A stretch of DNA of 64,000 nt from Apostichopus japonicus (lineage: Eukaryota; Echinodermata; Holothuroidea; Aspidochirotida; Stichopodidae): contig NC_092582.1 of assembly GCF_037975245.1 (NCBI RefSeq), positions 328,001-392,000 of the forward strand. Direction: 5' to 3'. Position numbers and translations under genes: made by a program. The notes below the pieces were generated by a model. It had not been told where the DNA came from. It searched no databases and saw nothing but the letters and a program-made list of their open reading frames with translations. Of the stretch, positions 11,201-26,200 are shown piece after piece; position 1 is the first letter of the stretch; every line of letters starts with the position of its first letter.

Positions 11201-14200
11201 AACAATAATGAAACTTTCTGATCATGTATAATAATTCGTTCCCTACATAGAAAGATACAATCTACTAGATTATATGTTCTAATACGCAAGTGGCACAGTT
11301 CCAAAAATCCTCAAAACTTACCGCAATCCGTATCCAACGTTTTCGACACAGGCACGGACTACCGTGTAAATTAATAATTCATGACATTGTTTGCATTTCT
11401 GACGTTCGATGTAGATATATACATATTTGGCTGTATCCTTGCTTAATTTGGAACTATTTTTTTTGCACATATGCATATTTGGTGACATAATGTTTAGAGA
11501 ACCATTCACAGACTTGGACACATATATATATTCGCGTAGTTTCTGTAACAAGCACTTCCGGGTCACAGAGCTCTTGTTAAAGTTTTGCAATAACGGTCAT
11601 ATACGGGTCACAGAGCTCTTGTCAAAGTTTTGCAATAACGGTCATATACGAGGTCAGACTCCCAACTGCAACAGGGTTGTAAAGTTCCAAATATCTATTG
11701 TTATCTGTACTGAATATTTCTTATTTTTTTTGCAATGGAGGATGAAATATCAATCGATGATATTAAGGTATTGATGGTTAAGGCTTTGAACGACTTTCTA
11801 AGGGAGTGAGGACTTAAAAGAATTTGTCGGACTTGTTTTCGCTGCGAAGAGATTGCCTCAGCTTGCCCCAACATTGCAAACAACAGGTACTACTTAGCGA
11901 CATAGGTGCAGAACCTATAGTATGCATAGTGCATGAATTTGATATGCACTGGTTGTATTAAAGGTGAAAGGATTTGAAGTAAAAATTTGATATAAATTTG
12001 TTATCTCATGATCATTCACATACAAAACAAATCTTGAAGAGATGATTTTTTATCGTAATAACATGTTTTAGTAACAATAATATGACAAGCTACGACCATA
12101 TTTCCCATGGATAATTCATTGGTGCTAAGTTGCTAACTGTCTACATCTTCGCGTAAGGGAAGCCTCGCAAATCTAACCGCCATGTCCAGACAGGCCAAAA
12201 TCTCGCACCACTTGCTCAGTATGCATGCATATTGGTCCCATGGCTGAATGCACACCAGCTGATGGCCAATGAGCACAACGTCATTACAACACAAAGCTGC
12301 TTAATGTTCACAAACAATGAGCAAACTTGGCCAAGTAAGCGGATAAACTTTGGCGGTTTTGACAGTCAGTAGAGCTTTAGTTTATGTTGCAAATTGCCTT
12401 ATAAACTACAATCCGCCACTGTCAAATGTCCGAGATTCAATACTTTATATAATTCTTGCGATCTTCCATGTTATCAAACCTCACAAATGAAAATTCTTGG
12501 TCATTTATGAACGATCGTGACAATTGGCTACTCGAAAGTTCGTTAAAAAAGCACATAAGTATAGCCTTTACCTTGGCCTGTACATTACTAGCCTTGATCA
12601 ACGAGTGGTACGTAGCTATAAAGTGAATCAGCCATTGCATTAAAAATATGCGCCCCAAGAACTTCGGAAAACCCGTATTGACTTACCAAAAGTCAAGCTA
12701 AACAATAATTAAGCTACGCCACGCATGTTTGCTAATTACAAAGACCATGGACTGTAAAGTTGATCTCTGCATAACAGTAGTACATCCCTCTAAACCGTGG
12801 ATAATTTTAGTGCCAGCTAACTGCGACACAATTTTAGCGAATAAACAAATGGTTAGGCTTGATTTTCTCATTGACTTAATGTGTTGTTAGGCTGCCATGT
12901 GGTTAGAAATATAAGACATTTATTCGGTGAGAATTTTAGTGCAAGCTTATTTGCGATATAAGTTGAAGCGTACAAGCACGGGTTAGACTGCTCCCATTAT
13001 TTTTTTGTGTTGTTATGCGATCTGAAGAAGTGCCACATTTTTTTGCTCTACAGTCAAAATATATTTTTCATCTGCTAGGGATTTCAGGTCTTGTTCTTCA
13101 CATGTAGGATTATGCTAGAGCCTTCGTATGTTAGACTCGAGTTCACGCTAATGTGCATGTGTACAAGAAGTTAGATTGTGATTTGTTTTCAGATTTTTTA
13201 GATTTTTAATTTAAAAAATTCAGGAAACTTGTACTTGCAAAAATACAACAAAAGTTATTGTACCCACTTGGCCAACTGGGCAAGAAAGAAAATTATCTTT
13301 ATAGATTCCTGCAGTATTAATTCACATTTCCTTAATTAATTTCACGGAAGTTTTGTCTTTGCAGAAGAAAATATAATATGGCCTATAAACACACTATGTT
13401 TGCGGAACGTTTGGACACCTTCTGACTCTTAATTAAGAGTGCTCTTTTGTTCAACTCGCTATTGTGTTCAAATCGGCTTAGTAAAAGCTTGACCGTGGCT
13501 GTGAATGAAACTGTATAGCGTGGAGGTTAGTTTGGAAACAGTGTGCACTCTAGTGTGACTCATTATCTGCTTGTGGCTGTGCTCATTATAGCCGCCACAA
13601 CAACACAGATTTGATTCACAAATGACCCAAAGTGGAGGTCAGGCACATAGATTCTCACATGTGTAAACTGTTGCATCTCTGAACAGGCAATATTTTATCT
13701 TTCTTTCTGAATCTACTGTACCATTCATTTCCAACGGTCGTATTCTCTGTTGTGCATTTTCATTTTCTTGAATATAATTGGTCGTTGAATGGAGAAGCGT
13801 GACTATAAATGATGCTTATGAACTAGTTACCAATATCATGAGAAACTTGATCAAAGTCTACTTAGAAAGCTGCTTTAATCCCTATCAGTGTTTCCTTCAT
13901 GCATGCTAAGCCTCATGATGTGTGTCCTATAATTACATATTCAACAGTGCAACTTGATTTATTATACACATGCTGCACACTATGCTCTAATCTCTCTTAA
14001 CTTCATCTGTCTGTACCATTCATTGCCATTCCTTAACCTAATTGAACACAAGAATTTTCCTTCAGGGAATTGGATAAGTGCTTTATATGTGTAGTTTTAC
14101 CTTCACACATAGTTATGACCACTGTGTATCTATGTTGGAGTGACATATGCACTGTCAGTACTAGTTAATATGACCCAGATTTCAGATTGTGGCAGCAAAT

Positions 14201-17200
14201 CATATTTTGTTAAGGCTGTTGAAACTGTTATGCAAATTTATGGTTTGTTTAGAAGGATGAAGCACTCCCTAGCATTAAGCAATTTAAATGGTTTTGTGAA
14301 TAACGTGCATCTCATTTACCACTACATGGCTATAAAGCTTGTATTCCACGAGTTATAACCCTAAACATTTTACACCCAGTGCTTGTTGGATGAATCAAAA
14401 TACCTTTCATTTGTCAGCAAGTTTGTAATCATACTTTAAAGCTGACTTGGATATATGGCATTTGCCAAAATTGTATCTTAGTTGTAGTTACATGTTAAAA
14501 TCAATATCCTATGTAGATTGATGATACAGCCTTGCAATCGATTTAGTTGCACAAAGTTTCTATGGGTGGGCATGGGGGAGTGGGTAGCGTTGTGTGGTAG
14601 TGCAAATTTCACACAACCGGTTGTGCTGCAACATGAATCCCGGTATCATAACTATACTACCGGGATTTTCTTCAAAATATCATCTATGGTTCAAAGCACT
14701 TAGTTACGAGACTGTCATTGTCATTCATTCAATGGCATAGGCTAGGCCAACTACATACTCTTACACACACGGTTATAAAAAAAACATCCAAAATAACACG
14801 CTATATTAGGGCCTTTATTTTTTAACATGCACTTTCAAAAAGGAAAAAAGCACCCCACACCTTCATTAAAACTCGACATACGCTATTAGATTAACATGTT
14901 CGCATGTGGCTAAAACCTGTAATCCGTACACAAACAGAAATTGGGGATTCCCCACTATTCCATGATATTGGATAGGGCAAGTTCCAAAGTTCACAATGAA
15001 AAGTTTTCAACTGTTATCAACAAGTCACCACATGTTTGGAACTTCAGACAAGAAGAATGTAACATAGGGGCTATGTAAATATGGGATTATAAACTACATA
15101 CATAAGAATAGTACAGATTAATTTATATCGTTAATCAGCTGTTTTTTCTCCAGAAAATATACTTTTAATATACATGTACAATAACCATCTTCGTACAAAA
15201 AGTTCTTAAAAATTAGAAAAGTAGCCAAAGATAGTTCTATAACTGACATTTTGGAACTCTCAGCAATAATAACAAATCCATTCCATTACAGCATCAACTC
15301 TCAAGTACCGTAATTTCAGGTCAGAATAATTCAAATGTGATATCCACAACATTTTAGCAGAAATAGCAGAGGAATACTTTTTTCTACGTTTTCGTTGTAT
15401 TATTACATGAAGGAAAACTATGAAGTGCATGTGCTGTTGGTTCTTTGTTTTTGCAATGGGGCATAGTTTATTCCTAGCAATAAGTACAATGATCTATTGC
15501 ATAACAAATGTTCATGACAGTGTTTCTAATTTGAAGGAATACAACTTTCTAACATTGTAACAAAATATGTGTGCTTACAAGGAGCATTAGGCAATGAAGA
15601 AAGGGGAGGAAATGACACCGTTATCCCACCTAAACATGTCTTATAGTTTTTGCACAAAAAATGGTTAAACTGCACTCAAATATTGCCAATCAAAACAAAT
15701 TTCTCAAATAGAAGCACTTGTTAATATTTACTATACCCAGAGCACATTAGATGTAGACATTCTATGCTAAACCTGCAAAGCACATCAGAAATAGACATAT
15801 GCTAAACCCACATTTAGCACATCAGAAATAGAAATTCTATGCTAAACCCACAAAGCACATCAGAAATAGACAAATTCTTTGCAAAACCGACTAAGCATAC
15901 TAGAAATAGACATTCTATACTAAACCCGCAAAGCATACTAGAAATAGACATTCTATGCTAAACCCACAAAACACATGAGAAATAGACATTCTATGCTAAA
16001 CCCACAAAGCAAACTAGAAATAGACATTCTATGCTAAACCCACAAAGCAAACTAGAAATAGATATTCTATGCTAAACCCACAAAGCACATCAGAAGTAGA
16101 CATTCTACATGCAAAACCCACAAAGCACATTAGAAATTTAGACATTTTATGCTGAACCCATAAAATATACTCCAAACAAATTCTGTGTTAAAACCACAAA
16201 GCACACCAGAAAAACTGTAGAAATTATCTCCTAAACCCACAAAGCACACACAGAAATAGAAATTACATGGTCCTGATATCCATCAAATGAAATGCTAAAT
16301 GAAAGTAGAGGGTCAACAATTTGATGGAAGGTTTTTTCCCTGGGGCCTAATTGAATTATCCTGGTAGAATTACATGGCAGTCAAGCCATGGGAAGTACCC
16401 AGTGCATAACCTTCAGGTTGTCATGCTGTATCACATAGAAAAACCCTTAAAGAGGGGATGAAACAGTTGGGAAGCTGACCCAGGGGTCACCGGAATTTAT
16501 TAAGCTTTGGTGACGTCACAAATTTTGAATTTGCAGTGGTAATAGTTCACTGAGACATGACAAATAACTCACTGGAAAGCCGCTAAATTACAGGTGGTAC
16601 TTAGGTCACGGCTTCCAAAGCCGCAGCGACCGATCATCAAATCGACTCAAAAAAGACTTAGAATATCGGAACAAACGCCAAATGTTCACAAACAGTTAGA
16701 TAATTTCATTCCACACACAGAAACATCCGTTAATTATCACAGTCTGCTTGAAAACGGCCGATCACAATTCATTCCACATGTCTCCGACGTTCGCGGGTGA
16801 TGTTGGACCACCATCTTTGAAATTTTAACAAGTTAGCATCATATATACAGCTCTACATTTAACACAGCGTATGCGCTGGAATATAACAACACAGAAGTCA
16901 GTGTACATACTTCGATTGATTTTAGCAGATGTAATAGGTTTATATAGGCTTTTGCTTAGATAAATCCATACCACAAATGAAAACATCCGTCAAATTTAAA
17001 TTTGCTAGAAAACAACCCGTCAAAATTCAGTCCACACGGCACTGAGTGATACGTGTAACGAATATCCAGCTCTACATTCAACACGTTTCCATGGTTCCTA
17101 GGGAAACGCGTAAGCACTACGTAGCAGCCGATGTTCAAACACCTGGTTCGGTTTCAATTGCACGTTTCAACGATGGTGTGTGATGGGGGAGGTGGTGGGG

Positions 17201-20200
17201 GATCTCAGACAAGTGATGTGCTTAGCATACTACATCACACCCCTTATGATACCCCCTTATGACCCCACATCACACCGGAGTGGGGTGTGGTTACTATCCA
17301 GAATTAGCAGGTGGGCCTATGTATCTAGGTACACCAGATAAAATCACACAAGGGTTCAACTACTTAGTACTAACTAGAGCCGACCAAAGCAGTACCTTTT
17401 TTAATATAAGCTTATTTAATTTTCATGTACTGGGCATGAAGTTATTGCCAGTGCTGACAATCACCAGTGGCAGAAGTCAGTAGTAAACTAATAATACCAG
17501 CATAGGCCTAGTATTGTGTAGTTGTACTAGCACTACCCTACTTTGAACTGCTTAAGTCCTCCAAAATTCAAGGAAACGACATTGTATTCGTAAACAATGT
17601 CTTGAAAGCTAACATCATAATTCATAAACACACGGTCCCGTAATATTAATACACTGCACTGTAGAATACTTATAATTATAGCCCTAGGCTACACACTATG
17701 GTAATGTGCATACACATGTACATATGCAATTAACCAAGATAGGATACGTTGATACCGGTGATCAAGAGCACCCTTATAAATGTCACTTTAATTCAACCCA
17801 GAACAACTCTGAATTAAGTCCCAATCATTGTTTAATTGTTTTATACCATCGACCATTCTCCCGAATCTTCCAATTCCGAGGAAATGTGCCTTCACCTCTA
17901 AGAACATTTGAAGCTTTGACGAAAATGATTTTCTTGAGGCAGAACTAGTTTTCGAGGATATCGGTGTTTTTCCCTATCAATTGAGCCCCATGCAGAAGAA
18001 TTGTAAAACTATCCCGATGGCCGAGAAGCGTCGCTGCCGATTGAAGTCCCCGAGCAGAACGGTTGGACTACCCTGAACCGAAACTGGTCGGATGAGCATA
18101 ACAAAACCACCGTTATTAAGACCATAATATGATTTAAATTATCTTGAATGTCGATGATCCTGCTACTTACCTTCGTAGTGAAACTTCTAGAATTTTGTTA
18201 CTTACAGTGCAAGGAAAATGTGACATTCTGTACAGTGCAAGTGCAACCCTATAGTACTAGTAGTGGTAACATGGTGTCTAGACCTAACTTATACACATTG
18301 TATAACAGGCTAGTCCATGTAATTGTATCATCCAACTGTTATGTAAAATCATAACACAACGCCAGTTTAACCACAAAAGAAAAATTGCAGATCTAGTATT
18401 GATTGTTTTAAAACCAACTGGCTTTAAGTTTTGTGCAAAATATTAGGTAAACAAAAAAAAAATCGTCATTTGCTGCATCAAGGAGGCCTAGGCTATGGTC
18501 ATAACAAGTAATTTGGCAATAGTTTAGGCCCACATGCACTTGTAACATTGTGTATGTGTAGTGTTTTGAACGAGTCGTGTCCAAATTCTTTGATTTCTGT
18601 CATGTTTTTGAAAAGCGTGCAGGTGAAATCCCTTTTTACTCGTGGTGGAGCAACCTGAAACCACATATCGGCTCGGCATATTTAACAGTTACGAGATAAA
18701 TTTACGTAAAAACAAAACTCCAAACACCAAATCTCAATTACTACGGAGCACTGCAACAGTGTAATGTTGTGTGTTCTCAGACGTTTAAGAATGTAAACAT
18801 AGCGTCCCAGAAGTGAGCTGAGTTCCTCGACTGACGTCACGCTGCATTACCGTATATTCAACATTTTTTAGAAAGTTTTTATTACCCTCAAATTTTTGAT
18901 CGTTTATTTCTCGAGGATGCAAGCTTCGTTTGACACAAATTGGGTATCATTGGATAGCTACGAGTGTATAGAAAACGATGATTCATATAAATCTGTCCAT
19001 TTCACCCCCTCTTTAAAGCAGGGAGCTGCTAATCTAAGGTTGTACCCTGCTAGTTGAAGGTGTGAAGCTTTGTATGAGCAGGGAGCTGCTAGAGTAGCAG
19101 CTCCCTGGTATGAGGTAAAAGACTTGATCATGTCAATCTCTACTGTACTACATACATACAGCAGGGCAATAATTCCAGTGGTTGTGGTTTGCTACTGCAT
19201 GTTGCAATAATTGGATAACTGTGTGGTTGGATACACTGGAACCAAATCACAAATTCTGTTAAGTGGGGTAGCTCTATACATGGAGGTAACAACAGACTGT
19301 TTTACCTCCATGCTCTATAGTAGACCAAAGTCTTTTCTGATTTATAGTTACTGTAATATTATGTCGGGACTTGCGAGATAGATGTACTGGGGTTATCTTG
19401 ATGCCGTATTTTATGCTTCTTCAGGAGACGTCTCGAACGGAAGATAGAAGAAAACAATGAGTTCTCAGAAAAACAAGTTGACACGATAGGATTTGATTAG
19501 TGGTTCGGTATAATTTCTTCTCTGTCGATTCTCTTACAAACAAAATTACAATGATTTGACTCCGTCAATTACGCAATTCGAAGGGGTGATGAAATGGTGA
19601 CGAAGTGAAGAACTTGCGAGACCCATGTCGCCATTTATACCTTACTCTACCGAAATCCCTCTGCGCATAATCAGAAGGCAGCCAATAACTTGCTCATCCT
19701 GCATTAGCTCATGATATAAAAATCATTGGATAAATGACTGATCTGCCCTGATTGGTTGGGAGTTTGGAAGTCCACCCCTTTCTTATGGAAACTTCCATAC
19801 CACGTGAGAAGAACCTTCTCGAATGTTCTACAGACACATCGAATCTATTTTGGGAAAAGGCCCTGTGACATGATTCAATAAGATAGTTAAACTTCTTGTG
19901 GGAAAACTGAATCTTTGACCAAGATAAATATATAAGGGGCCTGTACGGTGTCTCGATGGAGTTTTTCGGGAACATCAAAGAGGCAGTATTACTATTTCAT
20001 AACATTACCTATATAATAATATTTGAATCACTATCAATGGATGCATCCCCATCTCAAGCAATGTTGCCTATTTACAACTGTCTGCATTAATAAATTTGCT
20101 ATTTCAAAGAATCATTTGGTTCAGACAACCAAACCTATTCCAGGAGGTTGTACTCTAATCATCTTGGACAACATTAATTAATTGCAATGGATAAGCTGTA

Positions 20201-23200
20201 CTGCAGGTAGACCAAGGGTAAAGCACATACAAATCAACATTCTTACAAATGACAAATAAGCCTTTAATTGAATAATACTGTTGTGGATACAATATGAAGC
20301 AATGTTGGAAATGATGAAGTTTACTTTAAGAAATATTAAAAAATTCTCACAGTTATGCAAACTTGGTGTGTTATTGTTTTGAGACAGCTATACCTGAACA
20401 CTACATCCCAAAGTCCAGTACTGTTAATAAACGCAAATAATCTTCCTGTACCTGTTTGTAAAGTCCATAACAACTCCCTGGTCTATGGCCTTGTTCACAT
20501 TTGAGAAGGCAAAGGAGATTAGAAATATTGTTCTGCCGGGTGGGTTCACTTTGTGCTAGATCAAGAATGAACAGGGAAGCATTGCGCAAGCGTGGATAGG
20601 GTAGCATACGCCCATTAAAAGCCCCATTGACTTACACACTAAATCACAAAAGTAATGTGGTCTCTAAGTCTAGATAGAAGTTTTCAGTAGCTAAACGCTA
20701 CCCATCACCGGATAGCTGACAAATTGGCCTTTCATGGCACCATTAATTTTCCGTATCATGACCGTGAAGATTTTTTGCTATCCAAGCCGGAAGTTTTCGT
20801 CACTTGTAAACAAACCTCTTCACTCAGTGGTAAACAAATTTCCTACGCTGCTCCTGGGAGGCCTAAAGGGGTCTAAAATTGCTTCAATTGACCCAATTTT
20901 CTCACCACATGTACTTCCATTCATGCTCTTCAACATGCAAGCCACAAAAACTAGATTATGATTGATAACAGGTCACAAAAGATGTTCTCCTGCTGCTTTT
21001 TGGCACTTTTCCTGAAGGAGAACAATCGAGAGGATTGATATAGACTCTAATAGGAGTATGCCACCTTAAGTGAGAGATTAATTTTTTTTTTTCATACCAA
21101 AATGATACTTTTTATAGTCGTCACAATATAAACCACAACAGAATTCTATACAATTATCATTTTAGGTCCATAAAGATGTATTTTCAGAGATTTCAGTATG
21201 CACGGTGCAGTGTGTAAATACACATATGAGCAATACTGTGTAAGCAGTAACCAGGTCTACGTCTGCAACAACATTTCCAGTCACCAATTTTGATAAGCTT
21301 GACCAAGTTGGGTGCATTTATGATTCTTGCAGGTTTTATTGGTATCCCTGATCACAGTCCACTTGGTCTGACTTGCCCTACCTGCAGAAACATCATCCAG
21401 AGAAGGGTCAGCGGGGAGGGCTTTTTCGTCTCTGGCTCTGAAAAGTGATGGAAACTACTTTTGTTTAGCTCAGCTGATTCCTCCCAAACTGACCTACAGG
21501 ACATACCCCAATGTATTCCTGAACTATTTGGAACATGTTAAACTGATATTGCATGTCACTCCAGTGCAATTGTTAAGTTACTAAGAATAAGAGAAGAGAA
21601 TTGAAGGTGTTCTTTGCCGAAACTGGATCATCAGGATTTGTAAACCACAGCCTCACTGTAACAGTATGTACAGTAGTGAAAAGTAAAGCTTACTGGAATG
21701 CTATCTAGATAAACTGTTCACCTCAATAGCATATCCAGTCCATTTAAAGGTTTGTGCATAGGTTGTTACAATGTATTAAAGACAGTCATAAGAGAAGAGA
21801 GGTGGATAGGGGGGCATATTTCATGATAAAACATTCAAATTTGTTGCTCGGCAAAGAACAACAACGTCAAATTACCTTATTCTCCATTGGTGGCAAGCAC
21901 TGGTTCCTATAGTTACTACAGTAGATCTCCCATGGAAGCATCAGGATATCTCTTTCTGCTGTCAGAGTTGTTTGGGATTTGTTGTTACCTCATCTAACCA
22001 GTTGAGTCCATTGATACCACACCCATTCAAAGTATATAGCTGTGAATGCTGAGGACTTAGCACATCAACTTTCTCTGAAAATTGACAAACAACAGAAAAT
22101 TAATGAGGAGTGAATAGGCTCAAAAACCCCTTGATGCACATATGCAGGAGCAGAAAATCCATACCTTTGTAGATTATTTGCTAAATAAGACTCAAAACAT
22201 TCTCTGTGCAAGGTATTAGCACTCAGCAGCCACTCCACTTAGGATACAGACCTCATACAACATTGTGTTACAGCTGGTGTAGACTTGGTCTAGGATACTA
22301 ACGTAGCACCATTATGAACCTGAGGCCTAGGCCTAAGCTTACAACATTATGGGTATTTCATGCATTGAGACTGAGTTTTTGTCCTTATTTAAACACCAGG
22401 TACTTCCAAATTTAGCAAAAATAACCTAAAATATGATTACCATGTACTTTAGGTGCTCACAGATGTCAAATTTCACTGAACTTAGTTGTTAACGTCACAG
22501 ACACGGCAGGCATTTTGGTCTGATTCTGAAGGATTTTGAATTTCGTGCATTTGGCACCTACTTAGCAGATTCAAGGCAGGAATCATTATTACGGAAGCTT
22601 TGGTAGGTCAAGGCTTAATGACCCAATAGTTTATTGGGGAAAAAAACTGGTCAGAAATGCTCAGAAGGCTGTTCTAGTCTACTGTATAGAAACGCACATG
22701 CTCTTTGTGGTACTTTAAGGCTGTAATACTAATTTATTCGTAAAAATCACCCAAGCTTGAAACTTTCAGACATTTGTTTGAAAACCATTTTTACACACCA
22801 TAGCAACTACTTTGGTCCAAAATTAGGACTTCTAGCACTTAAAATGAAAAATTTGGCATTTTTGCTTAAGGTAGCATACGCCCATTAAAAGCCCCATTGA
22901 CTTACACACTAAATCACAAAAGTAATGTGGTCTCTAAGCCTAGATAGAAGTTTTCACTAGCTAAACGCTACCCATCACCGGATAGCTGACAAATTGGCCT
23001 TTCATGGCACCATCAATTTTTCGTATCATGACCTGAAGATCTTTTGCTATCCAAGCCGGAAGTTTTCGTCAATTGTAAACAAACCTCTTCACTCAGTGGT
23101 AAACAAATTTCCTACGCTGCTCCTGGGAGGCCTAAAGGGGTCTAAAATTGCCTCAATTGACCCAATTTTCTCACCACATGTACTTCCATTCATGCTCTTC

Positions 23201-26200
23201 AACATGCAAGCCACAAAAAACTAGATTATGATTGATAACAGGTCACAAAAGATGTTCTCCTGCTGCTTTTTGGCACTTTTCCTGAAGGAGAACAATCGAG
23301 AGGATTGATATAGACTCTAATAGGAGTATGCCACCTTAAGTCATGGTGATTGTTTACAACTTACCGTGTAGGACTTCTGCTGCTGCATGCACTGTTAAAA
23401 CACATAATACATCGAACATACAGCGTTTGGATATACTGTGTTGTAAAGGTACGGTGAACCCTTCCACGACAACTGTTTACAAAGCATCTGAATTTTTCTT
23501 TACCAAAATTTCGAAAATATAGCTATGGAGTCGCAGTATTTGCAATCTTAGCTTTATTGTTGTCGTATATGAAAATGGTTAGGCGTTGAAGGTATGCGAT
23601 ATTTGAAATGGCGCTTCGGAGACGAAAGGTTTTGTTAGCTATGGGTCATCAATGTTGAAAGCATAGCTGTACATTAGGTAATGCAGGGACTTACATCTAC
23701 ATACACAATGTAAAATGACACTTGTTTCATCTAATGTACCGGTATGTAATTCGTCTTTCAATACCTAAACTGTACAAAACAGCCTTAGACTCTGTAACTG
23801 TAACACTGTTACACAACAAGCGAAGCAACACAAAAGAAACCCCTACCCCACCACCACCCGACCCCCACCCCCATCCCAACCCCAAAATAATAATAGTAAT
23901 AAATAAATAAACAAATAGCCAAGTACAAAACAAACCCCTTATCCCACCCCCACCTGACCCCCACCCCCATCCCATTCCAAAACTAATAGTAATAAGTAAA
24001 TAATCTCACAAACAGCCAAGTACAAAACAAACCCCTTATCCCACCCCCACCTGACCCCCACCCCCATCCCATTCCAAAACTAATAGTAATAAGTAAATAA
24101 TCTCACAAACAGCCAAGTACAATACAAACCCCTTATCCCACCACCACCCGACCCCCACACCCACCCAAAACTGATAGTAATAAATTAATAATCAAACAAA
24201 CAGCCAAGTACAAACCAAATCAATGCCAGGTTTGAAGTTCATGTTTTTGCTGATTGATAAAATTCATCCAGTTTTCTTATATTGGTCCCAGCAGATCACT
24301 TTAAATATGAGACATTTTCATTGTCTTTCTCTGTTTTGATAACTTTACAACTTATCATTCATCTCTCAGATTGTGTATTTATTACCAGGAGGGATTCTCT
24401 TGTTTTCTTGGGTTTGTTTCTCAAGCACTGAACTAGCTTCACTTCCATGTTTAGCACCTTGGAGCAATCTTATAAAACCCATTCAATTTCCTGTTTTTCC
24501 TCTGATAGTTGTGTTCTTTCAATCTGCTGGCGCTCAGAATGCGTGAAATTGCTTGCACTCTGCAGTTGAGCCTACTATCTCTAAACCATGAAATTGGTCT
24601 GTATTCTGCTGTGAAAGAAAGAATACAGGGTTTATCTGTATGCTTACCTGAGTTACTTATGCTTGAGTGAGTTGAGACTGGTAAAACTTTATCTGACATG
24701 TAAAGTTAGTGCAGCAGATCCCAAGATGTTGAACTACACCTCAAAAGGAATTTCACATAAATGCTTACAGCAAAATAGTAATAAATACAAGGAGTGCTTC
24801 AATGCTTTAAATACAATAGCAAAGAAAACAGTTGGCAGACTTCAGGCTTTAATTTGGTAAATTGTTGGAAATCTCCAGTAATATTCAATTTACAAAGAAT
24901 CAAGCCCAGGTTCTTGTAGTGGTTATTATTTTTAGCTAAGTGCATGCTCTTGTAGCTGTTGAGTTACTGTGACCTTCTTGGTTGACTTTCTTATGACAAA
25001 TTTCAAATAACATCTTTATTGCCATTTTATCTGATTTGTGGGAAATTGTCAGACACTGATTTGTATAGTTTTGTGACCATTATGGATACATCGATATAAA
25101 CAAACAGTAAAATAGGTTGTGTTAGGTCATGAAAACTGCAGGCTTAAGTTTGTTGAAATATGAGAGAAACTATCTATGAATGTATCAGTAAATGGAAAGA
25201 ATTGTATTGCCAGAGAAAGCACATTACATGGCCATACCTTATTATGTTATGCATATTTACAGACTTATATGTTCAAATGAATGGACTTGGCTCATACTGT
25301 TATGTATGTGAGACAATATTAACTACTAACAGTCATTGATTTCATGATAAACTTGCAAAACAATAATAATAATAATAATACATAATTTTTATATCTAGCG
25401 CAAAACAAACTATGAAATATTCTCATGGCAACATATATTACGTTTTAGTAAAAGACACGTCTTGAGAACTGAACCAATGTAGTTCATTTGACTAGACAAT
25501 TTTCCTGGATCTAAATAATTAATGAAGTAGAATATTTTTAAATTTCAAATTAGCATATTGCATTTAGCAATTGGAAAGGTGTCTGGGCCTGAAATGCTGG
25601 AAGCTTTTTTTTTTTGGTGATGCACACACAAATATAGCTGCCCTAATTTGGGGAGGGAATGGGGTGGCAGTGGGGCGTTGTGGGAAAGGTAAGATCATGT
25701 TAATGGCATCACTGTCCTTGTATAGTTGCCAGTCTTATTAGGATAGCTTACTGTAAGTTGATCAGCTCATGGTGATAAAGTGGTGAACATCTTCATTATG
25801 TGAAAAATTGATAAATAGTGTTAAAATGACAATGTTGCTAGTTTGCCACCCAACATAGAGCATCCTTTAAATGCGTTTACAAGCTGCTTGTATTACAATC
25901 TCATGAATGTTAGCCTTGTTAGCCCTCAACTTGCATAATGAGTTTGGTTTCTTCCTACATATCCTCTCCTTAAACACGTTGAATACATAATTTCAAAATT
26001 GAAATCCAAACTTTATGTGAGAACCTATGAAGAAAATACATATATTAAGTTTGTTTTTAACCAACTCTATTCCCATGGGATAATGTAGGATTTTGTTTCT
26101 CAGCATGAACTCACTGTAACTGAATCAAATATGGTGAGCAACTTGATCATTGTTTCAATCGGCATTCATAAAGGGTGACCTGTTTGCATTAAATTTGTCT

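Larger units (their letters stand above)
16451..19012. mobile_element. TTAA-flanked DNA transposon (2.56 kb) with THAP and P2X7-like exon remnants
   Basis: TTAA at 16447-16450 and 19013-19016 flank imperfect inverted ends: left AGAGGGGATGAAACAG, right (reversed) AGAGGGGGTGAAATGG, 13 of 16 matching. Inside are a minus-strand THAP zinc-finger start (18679 down to 18524) and a frameshifted plus-strand exon with a PYQ/EP motif (about 17908-18060). THAP domains and TTAA targets together point to the Kolobok group. A diverged internal duplication is visible: catccgt...gaaaac...attccaca near 16725-16780 resembles 16983-17035, and cagctctacatt recurs at 16848 and 17069. No intact transposase was found. 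Confidence 0.7.
19023..20396 (+). other. HS2ST1 intron 2, segment with two hairpins, no recognised gene
   Basis: Unique AT-rich sequence apart from hairpins at 19079-19107 and 19279-19322. No coding region supported. Confidence 0.5.
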
